The notes under the pieces are model-generated. The model searched no databases, was not told the DNA's origin, and saw nothing but the letters and a program-made list of their open reading frames with translations. A stretch of 64,000 nt of DNA, taken from NCBI GenBank assembly GCA_020086605.1, contig JACBWW010000007.1, positions 20,529,752 through 20,593,751 of the forward strand, in the 5' to 3' direction. This DNA is from Lanius collurio (Eukaryota; Chordata; Aves; Passeriformes; Laniidae). The first letter of the stretch is position 1, and every line of letters begins with the position of its first letter. Positions 1-13,960 of the stretch are shown one piece after another. The translations under genes were made by a program, and so were the position numbers.

Positions 1-3000
1 GAGATATATGTAATTTTTATTATTAAACATTATTATTATTATTTATTTATTTTGTTATTCAAGAGAACACATGAAGTTCTAAGTTAACAACCTGTGGGGT
101 TGGGAAAATATATAGGAGTGATGGAAACATATTTGTATTCTCATAGAGTAATAAATGATCTTTCATCATTAATAGCCACAGGAAAGGGATGGCAACTCAA
201 CCAGAATAAATAAGAAAAGAGTATGACAGCCTGTCATTGCCTAATGAAGCTCAGACATTAAAGGTACTCAATCATAGTATTTTACTTGTACACCTGGATT
301 CTCTTTATTAAAAAGGCATTTACCTAACGATGCATAGTAAGGTATTTTCAGTAAAGGAAGATGGTTTTCCTGATGGAAAGTGGATTGCAAAGGATCAGGA
401 GAGAAAGAATGCTGTACTACAGTGCTGCAAGGCTGACAGTAAGTGCTAGTCCTGCATGTTTTTGTGCACACCTTCGACTTTGTGCATATGAGCAGTTCAG
501 TTGTACTTTACATATGACTCTTCATGCACATATAATTACTGGTAAATTTAAAACATATGAGATTAAATTTTGGATGAAGGGGATAAATCCATATAAGTTT
601 GAAAACCTGGTGAATGTATTTCTAAGGTACTCTTCCACAGAGAGAATTTTTTTGTCTTCAGTGAAAAATGTTTCACATGGTTCAGAAGGATTCTGTTCTA
701 GATAGAAATAAATTCAAATAAATTAGGAATAGCTGACGGATTTTCCATAAGTAAGAAAGGAGGGAAATTAATCCCATGAATAATTCACTGCAAATTACTC
801 ACTCAGCTCAACCACACTCAAGGAAATTGATAGTCAAAATAATTGATTATAATTCTATTAATTTTTTCTTGCTTATTCACGGTGAGAAAAATATATACCC
901 AAGAGTAGTGCCATTCAGAATATCTTTATTTGGATGCTGCAGGAAATTCTGGTGTTATGTTCTCCTGAGGGGAAAATAAAGCAATCTGACAAGTAGCAAT
1001 AATAGGATTTTTCTGATGCTTGCTCATGCATCATGCTGAAAGGGGTAAGGAAATTCATCTTAATTTTTAAAAGGAACTTGTATTTGAAGAAAAATATAAT
1101 TTTGGAAATCCTGAATAGTAAACATCTTTGATTTCTTGTTCATTTGTAATTCAATACATAGATAAAAATAATGATTTTGTAAGTTTTACAAATTTGCTTT
1201 AGCTGCACTTCTGTTTTTTGAGTTTTTTACCTGGAAATAGAGTACAAGTGTGTGTAAAATTGATAGTGATTGCAGAATAACAAAAGATGAAAAAGTAATC
1301 TTATTATTGCATGTTTTCTGCATATATATATAAAAAGGGTCCATGAAATGTTCAGAAGAATTTTTCTAAATTCTATATAAAATTATTCATTTGCACATTC
1401 AGGGTCAAAAGATCATGATATAGCATCATTCTTTGTCCTGTTTGGCTATGACATCTTAGTTCTGACTTGTGTTAGGTTTTGGAACTCTGTGGCTTCTCAT
1501 GTCTCTGGGCTTGTCTTGTCATTTTATCAGCAAGAGATAAATAAATTCTTGTCACAAAACTTATCTCCTTCCAGAAAAAGGTTGATGTGGAAAAAAAAAA
1601 CAAAAAAGAAAAAATTAACATTTTCAGCTTTATTTATATAAATACACTCCCCTTCCCCCCCAACAAAAAAAGCATTTGACATAGCAATGAGACAAATATT
1701 ATCCTAATAACACCTTAATTTGAAGATGTGCTTTGCTAATAAAGAGTTTTAAAACAAGTACCAAGCAGTTTGAGTTAAGACAAAAATAAAATACACACAA
1801 TTTTATTTTAATCAGACACTGCTGATGGAGAAAATGCTATTAAATATTTTGTACTTTTAGCCTCTACATTAGCATTTATTGCATCACTAATATGGTTGTC
1901 ATTTTTCTCAAGCCTCTTTTTTTCTTAGGAAAACATTCTTGATGAGTTCTGCCAAATTTTATTAATTTCAGCAAATATTGAAGGAAGTTCAAGCTGTTGC
2001 TTTCAACCCGAATAAGACCTCAATAATATTGTAGTATGTTAAAAAAACAAATAAACAAACAAAAAAAAAAGCTGTTGGTAAAGTAAATAGTGGATGTGGG
2101 AAATTTTAGAGGATCTATGTATCAACCAAGTGGATTGCTAATAGGAATTCAGGTTATTGGTAACTGGCCTTACCCAGAATCCTTGTGAGATGGAAGAAAA
2201 ATCTCATTCCATCCTGAATACCCTGCAGTTAGTTCCCCTTACCAGTGGTGGCTTATTCTGCCTGCTACATCAACTAAGTATAGTTATACCAAACAGCACT
2301 CTTCTAACCCAAACCTTCTGAACATGTAAATATCAGAATAATCTAGCAGGCAATATTTACATAAAAATCTTCATACATGCTAAATGTTAAGTCCTGTAAA
2401 CAGCCGAGTCTTACTGTGAAAAAGAAATGTACATTGCCTAGTTTGAAGAACAGTATGATTTTCAGTGATGGAATACATAGGTATTTATTTCTTCAAACTG
2501 ACTAGTAAAGTCTGGGGAAAAGGTACTTCCAAACTGAAAAAAAATATTTAAAATTTATTTGAAGAACAAAAATGTATACCATTGCTACTTTTTGGGTCGT
2601 TCTCCTGGAAAATCTTCCTTATAACATTTATTAGGCTCCTAATTTGGAACAATAATTTTACTTCTCTGGTGGGTCTTTTTGCCCCACTGTGACATGATGA
2701 AGAGTCCTAACAATTTCATCACATTTAGTATGATATATATTCCCAATAATGACTATATTACATTTGTGACCCAAGAGTATCTATATCAATAGAGTTAATG
2801 TATAAGCCAAAATTCTTTATTCATGAAGTAGGTTAATTAAGAAGGTAGCTGTAAGAAAAAGGAAAACCTTATTAAATAAGAAAAATAAACAGGAAATTCA
2901 ATCAGTTAATCCAGAATACAGAATATATTTGATTTTCTACTACTGCACTATTTCTACTTTTACTAATGGGTGATGTTTTTGTAAATGAGTTATCAGGTAT

Positions 3001-3177
3001 GAGTTGCTGAGGTTCTTTTTATATTGGTTTAATTCTGTGTATACTGCACGTCTTTCTGGGCAAAATATTTCATGTCATATTACTAATTGCATGTACAAAC
3101 AAGTCCTCATTCATCTATGGATTTCACAATTCAAGGAAAATATCTATTTTAAAAGGCCAACAAGATTTCTAGAGTGC
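1..3177. other. AT-rich unique DNA, no gene seen
   Basis: No supported coding region, RNA or mobile element. The only structure is simple sequence: an ATT/ATTT-rich patch near 17-55, an A-rich run around 1588-1615, and an A/AAAC-rich run at 2041-2070. The short open frames here (for example 361-705 plus) have no recognisable domain and look like chance. Confidence 0.6.
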
Positions 3178-3545
3178 CTGACAAGGAGCAGCTGAGAGAG
3201 CTGGGACTGTTCAGCCCTAAAAAAACCCATAGTGAAGGCAAGACTTTACTTCCATCTACAATGACCTGACAAGAAAGTGCAGCAGAGATGGAAGCACATG
3301 CTCTTGGAGTGCGTGTGAAAAGACAACAGACAGCAGATGTTGAAACTAAAGAAATTTTAAATGGATAGTAAAACAGAGAGGATTATCAAATAATAGAACC
3401 AGTTCACCAGAGAGGCAGTGGAATCTGCATCATTTACCAAATTAAAAACCTGTATAAGACCCTGAACAGCCTCATATAAAATGACCAGATTTTGAGAAGA
3501 GACTTGGACCAGCTGATGTTTAGAATCACCTCCAGCCTAGATTAT
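3178..3545 (+). mobile_element. CR1 LINE 3' fragment, old
   Basis: The left part matches the end of CR1 ORF2 on the plus strand (the 'gagagagctgggactgttcagcc' type segment near 3196). It is followed by the region that in CR1 encodes the last residues and the 3' UTR. The right end resembles the conserved 'aatcacctccagcctaga' tail at about 3524-3541. The copy is heavily diverged, has lost its terminal octamer and cannot encode anything. Similarity was judged by eye against remembered avian CR1 sequence, so the boundaries are approximate. Confidence 0.65.
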
Positions 3546-6500
3546 TTTTTTGAGCCTATTTTAAAAGTCCATGAAAAAAAGAAATAAAGAAAAAGCAAGC
3601 TTAGTACTGCTATCCTATTTGTCCTTCAGAAAAGGATCTAACAAAAGAAAAGGAAATTACTCATTCAGGCAGGAATGTATACAAATATTTCTTCTGTTGT
3701 TTGTGTATTCCATTTCTTCTGCATAACATCTGAAGAGACAAAGAGAGGAGATGCTTTCTCTGTATTTTGCTCCAATATTTATAATCTTTTATGTGCCTGA
3801 GCACTGAATACATCAGGTTTGCACTCAAGCAAGTAAAGATCTCAGGAGGAACAAGGACAATCTCTTCATTTACCTACACTGCTCTGGCTCCAAGATGCCC
3901 TTTAGCATGATATTTAAAGTCTGTCATTATTTCCTGCTTCAGCACAATTAATCCTCTTTTTCTATCCAGCCTGTTTTATCTTCCTCTTATATTTTTTTGT
4001 ATTTCAACCTCTTCTGCTTTTCATCCTAGCTAAGGGCTCTTCCTCTGCTCAGTTTTATCATTCCTTGATATTAAAGTAGTTCTGTAGTGGCATTATTTCA
4101 TGTTTGTGTCATGGCTTTTTCTTAATTTCATACAGTTTAGTTATGTTTTATTATCTTTTATTGCAGCTTTTATAATCTCATCCAATTCTAACTACTAAAG
4201 AGGTTTGGTGTATGTAGTCTCTTGAGAGTTGCAGAACCTTCACATTTGATATCTCCCCCTCCTTTTTATAGAGATTTTTTAATTTTCTGACAGAGGAAAA
4301 ATATATCTGGGTTTTTGTTTGGGTTTGTTTTTTTTTTTTCATTTACTAATGATTTTTCCAAGTAGATTGGGAAGATCTATTCACTTATGCTTTACCTTAG
4401 TGCAGATTTTTTATCTGATGTTCTCTGCAAGTATTTATTGTCTTTGTTTTACAACAAATTGATGTGGATGCCATATTGTGTTCAACACTAAACAGAAATT
4501 TGGTACAATTTTTGCAGTTGAATGTATGCCTGATACATTTATTGAAGAATACTCGGTGTTCCTCACAGTCCTTGTAAAGCAGAAAGAAATAAGATAAGAA
4601 TAAACAGCTTTAAGTGCAGGCTCACTACCAGAGGTGTTTTTATTACAAAAAGAATAAAAGTTAGTCTTAAATACTGCAGTAAAAAACAACAACAGAAAAA
4701 AGTATCATGAGAAAAGGCAACTTTATGAAAGATGTAATCAAAAATGAATAATAATAATGAATCATTGTATCTCAGTCTGATATCCCTGTTGTGACAATAG
4801 ATACATCCCACTGTTGCGGCTGCCCAAGACAAGTTCAATTAGATAAGTTATCAGCTGTTTTGGAAATAGTTCTCTCAAGTTCATAGTAATAAAAACATAC
4901 CTATTTTTAGGTTTGTTTGCATACAGTTTTCAGCAGTTCATCAAAGGACAAGAGTAAAGCTGTTGAAAACTATCACTTTAATATCTACATATACTTTTCC
5001 ATTCGTATTTAGGAGCATTTCTTGGAATTTTAAAATATAAACTAGATAATCAGATAACAGAATGATAAAACTAATTTACTATTTTACTATTTTTTCAGGC
5101 TCCCAATGTGATGTCACCCAGGAAAAAATTTTGGAAGATTCAGTTCAGACTGGAAGTCAGGACAATTATGAAGAGAAATTGTGAAACATATGCTACATTT
5201 GTTGTAAAACAGAACCATAATTAGTATTTGAGGAACAAAAGAATTTGTTGCAGGATGAAATGAGCAGTCATACAATATAGACATAGGAACATTTGGGTCA
5301 CATATTCTTTCAAATACTCTTCACAACTCTGTATAGCTGAATTTCTTGCTACTCAGTCATCGGACATGCAGATGTGATTAGAAGTTTATCTGAAACTAAT
5401 CATAACTAAGAATTTAGATTTCAAAGTGTCTCTGCTCTCACAGAAGCAGCAAACTGGTAAGTTATACTGAAGTTAGTGTCTGTCAGGAAATCGCTCCTGG
5501 TGAAGACACATGAGAATTTTTTAATGTCCCATTAAAAACTCCTCTGTCCCCTTAAACTAAAAGGTTGTTAAAGCTGAGCTATCAGCTCTATAAAGATGTT
5601 TCACCACAAAGACTTACCTTTTCTGGGTATTTGATGAGGAGGGCTGATGGGTATCAGCAGAGGTTACTGTGTTCAGCAATTTGCATGACACAAGCTCTCA
5701 TCTCAACATGGAAATCAAGTCAATTTTTCACTGTCATTCTTTCCACTTTGTGCTCTAACCCTCTGAAAGCATCTTTCCCAGTGAAACTCATACCAGCCAC
5801 TCACATTGTAATTATCTGAGCAGCCAAAAGCCCAGTGATTTATTGGCTTTATCCTAGCTGGGATAAAATGTAAATCTGGATAATAGCTGTCATTTTCAGG
5901 TTCAGAGCTGGGAATGTGAGATAGAGATTGATTTTTAAATGTCCATTTCCTTAGCTCAGAACATTATGCAGTGTTTCATTTTGGCTTGTGCTGAATGTCT
6001 GTCACTGCAGACACAACAAAATCTGACCACATCAGGGTGTCTTAGGCCTTTTGAATGGCTTTGTTCTGGCACCTCCCAGAAATTCTCCATCAAATTAATT
6101 TTTAATTTGGGACTGAATATTCTCCAGACTAGACAATATTTTGTAGGTTGTGGGGTTTTGTCTTTTTTCCTTTTTTTTCTCTTCCTCTCCCTCCCTGCCA
6201 CCCATGGTACTGAAAATTTGCAAGATCAACTTGCAGATTACAGCATTGGTCCATTAAGTTATTATCCAGGAGAAGTAGAAAGCTGAGGAATATTAACACA
6301 GCTGTTGGTTTCTTGTCTTCATGCCAATATTTATTTTGTGTTTGTGCTAGTTTATACCTGGTAATCTGCTTGGTATATAGTGAAAAACCTTTGTCAGTTT
6401 TACTATGTATTAAACATATTTCATAATGCCATACAGGTTTATTCTGTATTTGAACTGCCAATATTGAATATAGATATATACCAGGTTGGTGTGGTTTCTC

Positions 6501-9500
6501 TGCAGTAGTGTATTATTCAAATTGGATTTTACTTGAATGATTGGTAACATGGAAGAAAGATTCTGTTAATGCTTTTGTTTTATATTGATATCCCTATCCT
6601 TCCTACGTAAGATGTGTTAGCTACTCTATTCTTCCAATTTTTTTTTCTTTGAAGCAAAATTTGCCAGAAAGTAATAACAGAGGCTCTTCATAAAGACAGG
6701 TCTATGATCAGTAATGCAAATATTTCTAAAATGCCATAGATAATACACAGTGCTCAAAGGATTACTCTTATCCTCATAGTTTTTTTATGAAAGTGAAAGA
6801 AGTTACAGAAATAGACTAAAACTGAAAACAAACATGTATTTGTTTAAATCATTAATGCAGAAAGTAGATTTTGAAAAATGAGCTTCAGTGAACAAAAACA
6901 TAAAAAAATCATTTCACAGATAATAGAAAATTTGTCTTTTCTTTCCTAAATATTTTAAATTACATTTCATCTTTATATAATAATGTGATATTGGCCATGT
7001 TTTATATACAAACAAAGTATATGTACTATATCTAAGTATTACATACTTAGTAGAATTTATTCTGTAATTGACAGAAGATTGGTTTTCCATAATTAAAGCT
7101 TCCTAGTCTCCACTGAGATATGCACACACACATGAACAGTCAAAATCTATTAAATCCTTCTTCCCTTAAACACAACCAGCCTATTTCTACTGATCTCCGT
7201 TTTGCATAATGCAGTGAACATAACTGTTCCTGACAAGAAGTCTGTGCAGTCAGGAATGTTCTAATTGTTACCACTTCTTTGATGAAAATGTACATATTTA
7301 ACATAAAAATGATACTTCTTTTTGCAAAACAGTAATATATTTTACATAGAAACACATCAACTCTCTTTTTAAAATAAGAATTCATTTAATTTATCTTTCA
7401 AATGATTTTTTTTTTCTTTTCAAATTAATTAAAGTCCATTTATGTACTGGTTTGAAATATGGTCTGGCAACAAACTGTTCTAATGTATTAACTCCATTAT
7501 TTTATTCTCCATTTACTGCTGGGAACAACTGAATTGCTAGTTACTAGGGAAATTGCTATTGTTTTAATTTGATACAATGACTATATGGTACGATGATTTG
7601 GACATTAGCTGAAGTTAGATTATCAGAAATTCTTTACCATTTAAAAGTGTGGGCCTGGACATGTCACAGTGACCGTCTGTCGTTGTTCATACTCACAGTG
7701 AGTTTCTCCTGGGTGCATCTGTACTTGGTAAGATTTTGTATGAGGTGAAGTGGTGCTGGAGTTCACTGCAGCTAACAGCACTTGTTTTTACAGTAGTCCA
7801 TCATTTCACTAGCACTAAAGAAATTCTGCTGGCTGACATTTCATGTTGTTTACCACGTGCATAATATTTGAAAGAAAATGTCTTTCCCCACCAAGTACTT
7901 TTTGTTTGGGTTATTTGTTTGTAGAAGCTCATTGTGTGTAATGGAACTTAAAATAATATACTGTTAGGTTAGGGGGAGCTGAGTGTTTAGCCCTTTGAAA
8001 CAAAATAATTATTATTTTATATTTATTTATTTCTCTTTGTGGTACTGGCTCCACTTCTCTGAATCAGTTTCACCTTTGCAGATTGATACCAAGTTTACAT
8101 AACTTTTCTTAAAGGTAATATTTGATATTATTGAAGATTCTTAATGCTCTTTAGAAGCTGAGAATGCCAGGTATGATTTCTGTAGTGAAATTAATGAACT
8201 TTTATTTGTAGCTGTACGGACCATGAGACACAAATAGATTTTGGAAGCTGGCATCATCAGCATTTTTCCACAGCTCCAAACTGATTGTGTCTGTGGGCTG
8301 GTATATTATTATACTTGAACAGATTCATTATGTTCATACATATTTTAGCTCTCTAAATTTCTTAAGAAATTCTTTAATTTGCAGCTTGAGCATTTCAATT
8401 GCAAATGTGAATAAACAGATGAGATAGAAAGACTATGAAGAAAGTATTCTAAATGCAATTTTTGTGAGGATTTGCAGGTTTTCAGCTCCTTCCATTCATT
8501 TGTTAGGTGTGCTACTTGATCTCAATCATACTTAACAACCTCAAGTATAATCTGCCATGGTTTTGAAGTGCTTCCTCATCATAGACAGAAAGTCATATAT
8601 ATTTATTTTTCCTAAGAAGAGCATCTTCTTGATCAAATTGGAACAATCTGCTTTGAGCCTTCTATCTCATTTTCATTGTTTTTTTTTTTCTTTTTCATAA
8701 AGCAAGATAGAAAGTTTCACTCAATGCCTAAATATTTTTTTTGCTATTCTTACCTTTTATTTCTCCTCAAATGGCAAATTTAGGTTAATGAGGTAATTTC
8801 AATTTACAGTATTGTTTAAGACAATAGAGATATGGATATCTAAACTGAGTGTTTGAAGTTCTGCACTACAGAAAACAAAACTTGCACATGAAAGATCCTA
8901 AAGAGAATGCATTTATCTGGTTTTAGGATTTTAAGGCATACATCCAAGTTTACCAAGACACCAAGTGACACAAATATGCAAGAATATAACTGTCGCCCTT
9001 TCTTCCCCTTCCCCCCACTCTTCCCAGCCCTTTCTTTCTTTCAATTATTAATTTTTGCCTTTATTTCTGCTGCTTTATTATAGATTTTCCTAAAGTGTCT
9101 GAGGAAAGACAACACAGGAAAATGGTTTTTTTGCTGGTTTGATATTGACATGTATCCTGTTATTTTCTCTTCCTTTCATTTTTAACAAACTGTGTATTCT
9201 AGGCTGTTAGAAATTTGAGAATACTACATATTTAAGTCACTTCTGGGTCTCTTTCAGTTGCCTCACTTTACAGAGTGACTGAATGCATGGTAAAATAAGC
9301 AACCACCCAAGGAGAATCCCACATTTTCCTTCCTTTCATTGTTTATATTAGAATCATAATGAAAGAAGAAACTCTAAAATCTTATTTTTGTAAGCTGGCC
9401 TCAGATAGGAAATTGTGAGCATTTTGTAAGCATTAATCCAAATTTGAATCCAGCATGACAGAAGCCGTAGGTCTTTAACAGTCTTTATTTTTTACCTTGT

Positions 9501-9682
9501 AACATTCACATTAACTTAGACTTTCAATACTAATAGACTTTGCTGTGCCCTAATGATTTTTAGAGTCTGAATTATTAGAACAATCAAAGCTCACCAGAGC
9601 AGTTTACCAAAAGTTTCACAAGTACAATATTAGCAATTTCTGTTTGCTTCCCTGATCAAAGTACAAACATTTTTATGAGAGG

Positions 9683-9684
<2 letters not shown>
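3546..9684. other. AT-rich unique DNA, no gene seen
   Basis: About 6 kb with no recognisable gene or mobile element. T-runs occur near 4328, 8675 and 11730-type positions, and short ATTT patches near 8000-8032. The longest open frame (5939-6286 plus) ends in a pyrimidine-rich low-complexity tail and has no known domain. Unrecognised ancient repeats or conserved noncoding elements cannot be excluded by eye. Confidence 0.5.

Positions 9685-9754
<70 letters not shown>
9685..9754. repeat. (GATA)n microsatellite
   Basis: A pure tetranucleotide tract of 70 bases, about 17.5 GATA units without interruption, ending in GACA. Its length and purity suggest it is polymorphic. It creates a meaningless YLSI-repeat open frame on the minus strand. 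Confidence 0.98.
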
Positions 9755-10960
9755 CAGAAGTTAAGCAAATGAGGATTGTATCAGCAAACCAATACCTTTG
9801 CCATTTCAGGATTCTGTGTTCTATGGAGGACATAATACAGTAGCAATGAGCAAATCTAGATCAGAGGAGATTATATTGGTCTGTGGGGCAACAGTGATCA
9901 GGTGTGGATACAAATTGCATCTCAGAACTTAACAGTTGTTCCAAATTGGAAAAAAAAAATCCTCATTAAAATCAAAGCAATTCATTATTTTTAGCAGGCT
10001 TCTTTGTGTCAGGCTAAGTATTAAAGGTTTTTTAAATATCACTTTAAAGGTGAAATGACAGGAAAGATTTTGTTGAAGATAATGATAAAATTCAAAGTGA
10101 ATTCTGTAAGATTAGGCTGTATGTGAAGAAAAATCCTGAGTGGAAAAAAAGAAACATAAGAATCTGAATTATCCCCTTGGTGACCTGTGTGAATGATATA
10201 TTTTAGCCTGAGAAGCCAACTTAAATAGAAGTGCTGGCAGAAACTAATACACCAGATTTATTTATCTGACTGCTTCTTTCTACAAATGGAAGCCTGATTC
10301 ACAAAATTACTTTCAGTTTATGAAATGTTTAATGTAGTAATATTTCTTTTTATGATGATTTAGAATGAACTTAAATCTTACAAACCAATATTTACTCAAT
10401 AAATTTCCTTGGGCTGAAAAGTTTCAAGCCTATGGAAACCAATTTCATATATGGTGAGAGAGAAAAAAAAGGACATCTGCTTATAACAGGAAGCTCCTCT
10501 GATTCATTTATAGATAACTGCATTCTGTCCAATCTAGAACATCAACAAGGATTTATCAAAATTTCGTCATTATTTATAGAATTCTTTCTCTGGAAAATCT
10601 CTTAATTTCATAAAAAAAACACACAACAAGGTCTACTAACATATATGTGTTTGAAGTACAAGATAATTTATTTGTGATTGCATATTTCTGGAATATCTTA
10701 ATGTCACATCAATGTTTACAACTAGTGAAAGATAGAAGATCAAAATGTTTTATTCATGAACACATACACATTTCTTCATCTCCCCTGACATTTTTGCTAA
10801 CTTCATATAGTTTAACATAAGAAAAAAGTCAATTATAACTTCTAAACCTGGAAACTTAATTTTCAGCGCCAAATGTTCACCCTAGATACCTGTAAAAACT
10901 GGACTGTACCTTTAAATGTACATGCCAGATGGAGTTTTAAGTGAGAAGAGTGACCTTTTG
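9755..10960. other. AT-rich unique DNA, no gene seen
   Basis: No gene, RNA or mobile element recognised between the GATA microsatellite and the target-site duplication of the next LTR. Only short A-runs (for example near 9950 and 10612) stand out. Confidence 0.5.
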
Positions 10961-10966
10961 GGCCCT

Positions 10967-11490
10967 TGTCATGACACAATCCCAGCTGGTAACTAAGTAC
11001 CATGCAGCTGCTCTGGAGGAATGCAGAAGAGAATTTAAAAAAGGTACAACCTGTGAGTTGAGATAAGAACAACTTCATAATTGAAACAAAACAAAGCAAT
11101 ATGGAAAGGGAGATAAAAAAAGAGCGAGACAAATAAATCCCAAGCAGACAAATGCTGCCCAATACAATTTCTCTCCACCCACTGACTGATGTCCAGCCTG
11201 TCTCCAATCACCAATTAGTGGCTTCTGGCCAAGTCCCGCCAGTTTATATACTGGGCATGATGCTCTATGGTATGGGGTTTCCCTCTGGCCAGTCTCCCTC
11301 CCAGATTCTTATGCACCTGCTCACTGGCAGATGATAAAAAACTGGAAAACCCTTTACTTAGGATGAACCCTGCTCAGGAACAACTCAGACATCACTGTGT
11401 TATCAACATTATTCTTGTACTGAATTCAAAAAACAGCACTGTACCAGCTGCCATGCAGAAAACTAACTCTACCCTAGTGAAAACCAGGAT
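10967..11490 (+). mobile_element. Solo LTR, ERVL-like avian family
   Basis: The 524-bp element begins TGTCATGA and is flanked by the same hexamer GGCCCT at 10961-10966 and 11491-11496, a clean target-site duplication. Inside are a TATA-like box (TTTATATA, 11243-11250) and a right-hand U5 region with a 'ctgctcagcaaca'-type segment. That segment also occurs in the LTR at 22684-23126, so both belong to one family. The 3' terminus has decayed from the expected ACA to GGAT. No internal viral sequence adjoins it, so this is a solo LTR left by LTR-LTR recombination. The family name is from memory. Confidence 0.85.
11243..11250 (+). promoter_or_regulatory. TATA-like box of LTR
   Basis: TTTATATA followed by 'ctgggca'. 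The same motif and context recur at 22845-22852 in the second LTR of this family, as expected for the U3 core promoter. Present activity is unknown. Confidence 0.5.
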
Positions 11491-11496
11491 GGCCCT

Positions 11497-12482
11497 TCTT
11501 GACTATTTGAAATACAAGGTTTCAGTAAAAAACCCCACATTTTAAGATTCTGTTAAGCTTTCCCCTAGTAAGCTGAAATATCATTTTGTTCTTTACAGCT
11601 ATTATAAACCCATGACATGCTTAATTATAGTAAATTAGCATTATATTTTTGGTTTTTTTCTATAAAAGAAACAGTTATATATATCAGATGAAAGAAATGT
11701 TCTCTACTTTTCTGGATGTCTACTTATCTCAATTTTTTTTTTTTTTTGCAGTCTTATAACAATATCAGATATTCTATATTGTACATGATATGGCATTACT
11801 GAGGTCAGAGGGTAGCTGATGGATTTGTCATGACTTTATAGAAAAGGCCTGTGGATTTTGACAAAAATTAGCTATTTCTTCACCCTACTCTTAAGACATC
11901 AATTTACATACTTCAAATGTTTTAAAATAAAAGTGTATTTATTTATGATATAAAATTAATGGAAGAATTAGAAAGAAATATGTGTGTATATATATTATAG
12001 GAAAAAAACACTGTGTGTTTCAGGACAAGTACAGTACTGTGTTAGAGCTTCAATGTCTCAGAAACCTTGTGCATAGGTGCATATATGCTGTAAAGGACAT
12101 GTGAAGTGCATATACTTGTTCATCGTGTAGGAAACCAGCACAGGAACATTTTGTTCATGTGTTCTGTATAAGCTGAACACACAATTTTGCAGAACTAAGT
12201 CAATGAACATAGCAGTTCCCAAATGATCCTGCTGGATTTAGAGGACATGTGCTGTAGTAAGTCTCTTAAATATGACTCTCAGAGCTCATACATTTTGTTC
12301 CCCCCAAAGAATATATATTATATATAGATTTTTTTTTTACCCAATTAATTTAGTTCTGATCTTCCAAGATCAAAACTATAAGTTTATATCATGTGCTGAG
12401 CAGATTCTCACTATGCTGTTGATGCACTCTGCTTTCATTTTTGTAGTGGTTTGGTTCAGATCATCTCTTACTTACTTATTTT
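11497..12482. other. AT-rich unique DNA between two LTRs
   Basis: No gene or mobile element recognised. A T-run lies at about 11733-11748 and AT-alternating tracts near 11985-11997 and 12311-12326. Confidence 0.5.
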
Positions 12483-12487
12483 ACCTC

Positions 12488-13960
12488 TGTGACATAAGAA
12501 TTAGGAGAAAACAAAACAGGCTCAAACTTAAAAGACTCTAAGAAGTTTATTAGCAGACCTAAAAGAAGGAAACAAAAGTTAGAATCAGATTAAACCTTTA
12601 GAACACTTTTCTTCCCCACACTTTCTCCATGCTGAATAATGTAGAAACAACCCTTAAGATTTCAGTCAGTTTACCACCTTATAATCTTTTCAGTTCACAA
12701 AAAAGAGATAGGAGTCTCTGAGTCTTTCTTGCTGACCTTATGGAGATATTCCCACTAGAGACAACTCTCTTATGGGTTCAATATCACAGCAAAACAGCCG
12801 CCCGGGAGGTTTCTGCTTGCAGTGAGGAAAAAGAGTCCCTAACCTCGAATCACCGCTTTCCCACAGCTGCTTTTCGAGGATTTCAATTTGAGCTAACACG
12901 GGGTGTCAATTTAAGGCTGAGCCATTCAGGAGCAAGGTCTTCTTTACTCATCTCTAGGAGCAATCTTCATCTCTAGGAACTGGGGTCATCTTTGCACTGA
13001 CCCCTCCTGGTTCCTTTGTACGGTCGGTTCAATCAGTGGATCAGTCCACATCAGAGGGTGGGACCATGCCCCCCACCCACTAGGCAGCCAAAGATTCCAA
13101 GTGTCAGTCCATACCAGAAGGTGGGACCCCTCCCCACCTACTAGGCAGAATCAACTTCGGGTGTATTGCACACCCCTCCAGGTGAAGGTAAAACTGAGTC
13201 CAAACACTCTGGAGTCAAAGGAATAAAGAGAGAAAATGCAGAGGCACCTTAGCTCCCAATTGCTCTACCCCCCTCCGATGCTCTATGAAATTACAGCAGG
13301 GACTCCAATAATCCAGTTCATCCCCAAAGGGTTCTGCAACAGAATTTCAGCTTCCAGGTTTGAAGCATCTCCTCTTTCTTTTCCCTCAGGGTTTCAGCCC
13401 TTCCATCTTTGCTGACTTACACCTTAGGGTGTCTCTTCATGTTCTTTCTGCTTTCTCTCTGGGAGAGGATCAGCATTTTCAGGCCCATCTGTTCTGAAGA
13501 AACCTTAACAGCACTAATAGGGTTAATCTCACCGCGGCTGGAACTTCTCTTATCTCTCTCGGTCCCATGATCTCTGCTGGGGGAGTTGGAGCTGAGCTCT
13601 GCCGTGGCGGTGAAGGGGGGCCGCTGCCAGCCCAGCTCTACCTGCATGGGGCAGGGCTGGGGGGGGGCCCAGATAGAACAGGCCCAAGGAGGGGCGGCTG
13701 CGTCCCGGGTTGGGCCAGGCCGAGCAGGGCCCGGCTCGGCCGTAGGGCCGCAGGGCCCAGGGGCACAAGTTGCCTCCTTGATGGCCGGAAGTCCAGAGAG
13801 CTTTCCCGGGCTCTGTCTATCTTAAAATGTGATTCGCAGAGGCGTGTCAAACTCCTAAGTGGCTAAAAACTTGCCAATAATCAAGCCAGACAATTGATTG
13901 GTTCTGATCAGAACCAGAAGGACCTTTTGCAAGAAACCCCTTCCGTGTCAAACCACAACA
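12488..13960 (-). mobile_element. Long solo LTR, minus strand, CpG-rich core
   Basis: Read on the minus strand, the element starts TGTTGTGGTTTGACAC at 13960 and ends near TCACA at 12488. A polyadenylation signal (AATAAA, as TTTATT at 12546-12551) lies close to the 3' end, as in R/U5. At about 1.47 kb it is long for an avian LTR. The segment 13540-13860 is very GC- and CpG-rich and contrasts sharply with the flanks. A 5-bp ATTTT occurs at 12478-12482 and 13961-13965. It would be a target duplication only if the LTR extends to 12483, so this remains unsure. Open frames on both strands at 13550-13866 are composition artefacts. It resembles passerine ERVL-type LTRs. Confidence 0.7.
12546..12551 (-). 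terminator. LTR polyadenylation signal AATAAA
   Basis: TTTATT on the plus strand reads AATAAA on the minus strand, about 58 bases before the presumed 3' end of the minus-strand LTR. This is the normal R-region position. Confidence 0.5.

Noticed and set aside
9630..9833. Frame with Tyr-Leu-Ser-Ile repeats
   Set aside because: Translation of the GATA microsatellite.
10090..11150. A complete provirus considered between the LTRs at 10967 and 22684, which share a family and orientation
   Set aside because: The DNA between them contains unrelated LTRs, CR1s and unique sequence but no gag, pol or env similarity. The first copy also has its own flanking duplication.
13550..13866. Overlapping open frames on both strands, rich in Gly, Pro, Arg and Ala
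   Set aside because: They lie in the CpG-rich core of an LTR. High GC removes stop codons in every frame, so they carry no information.
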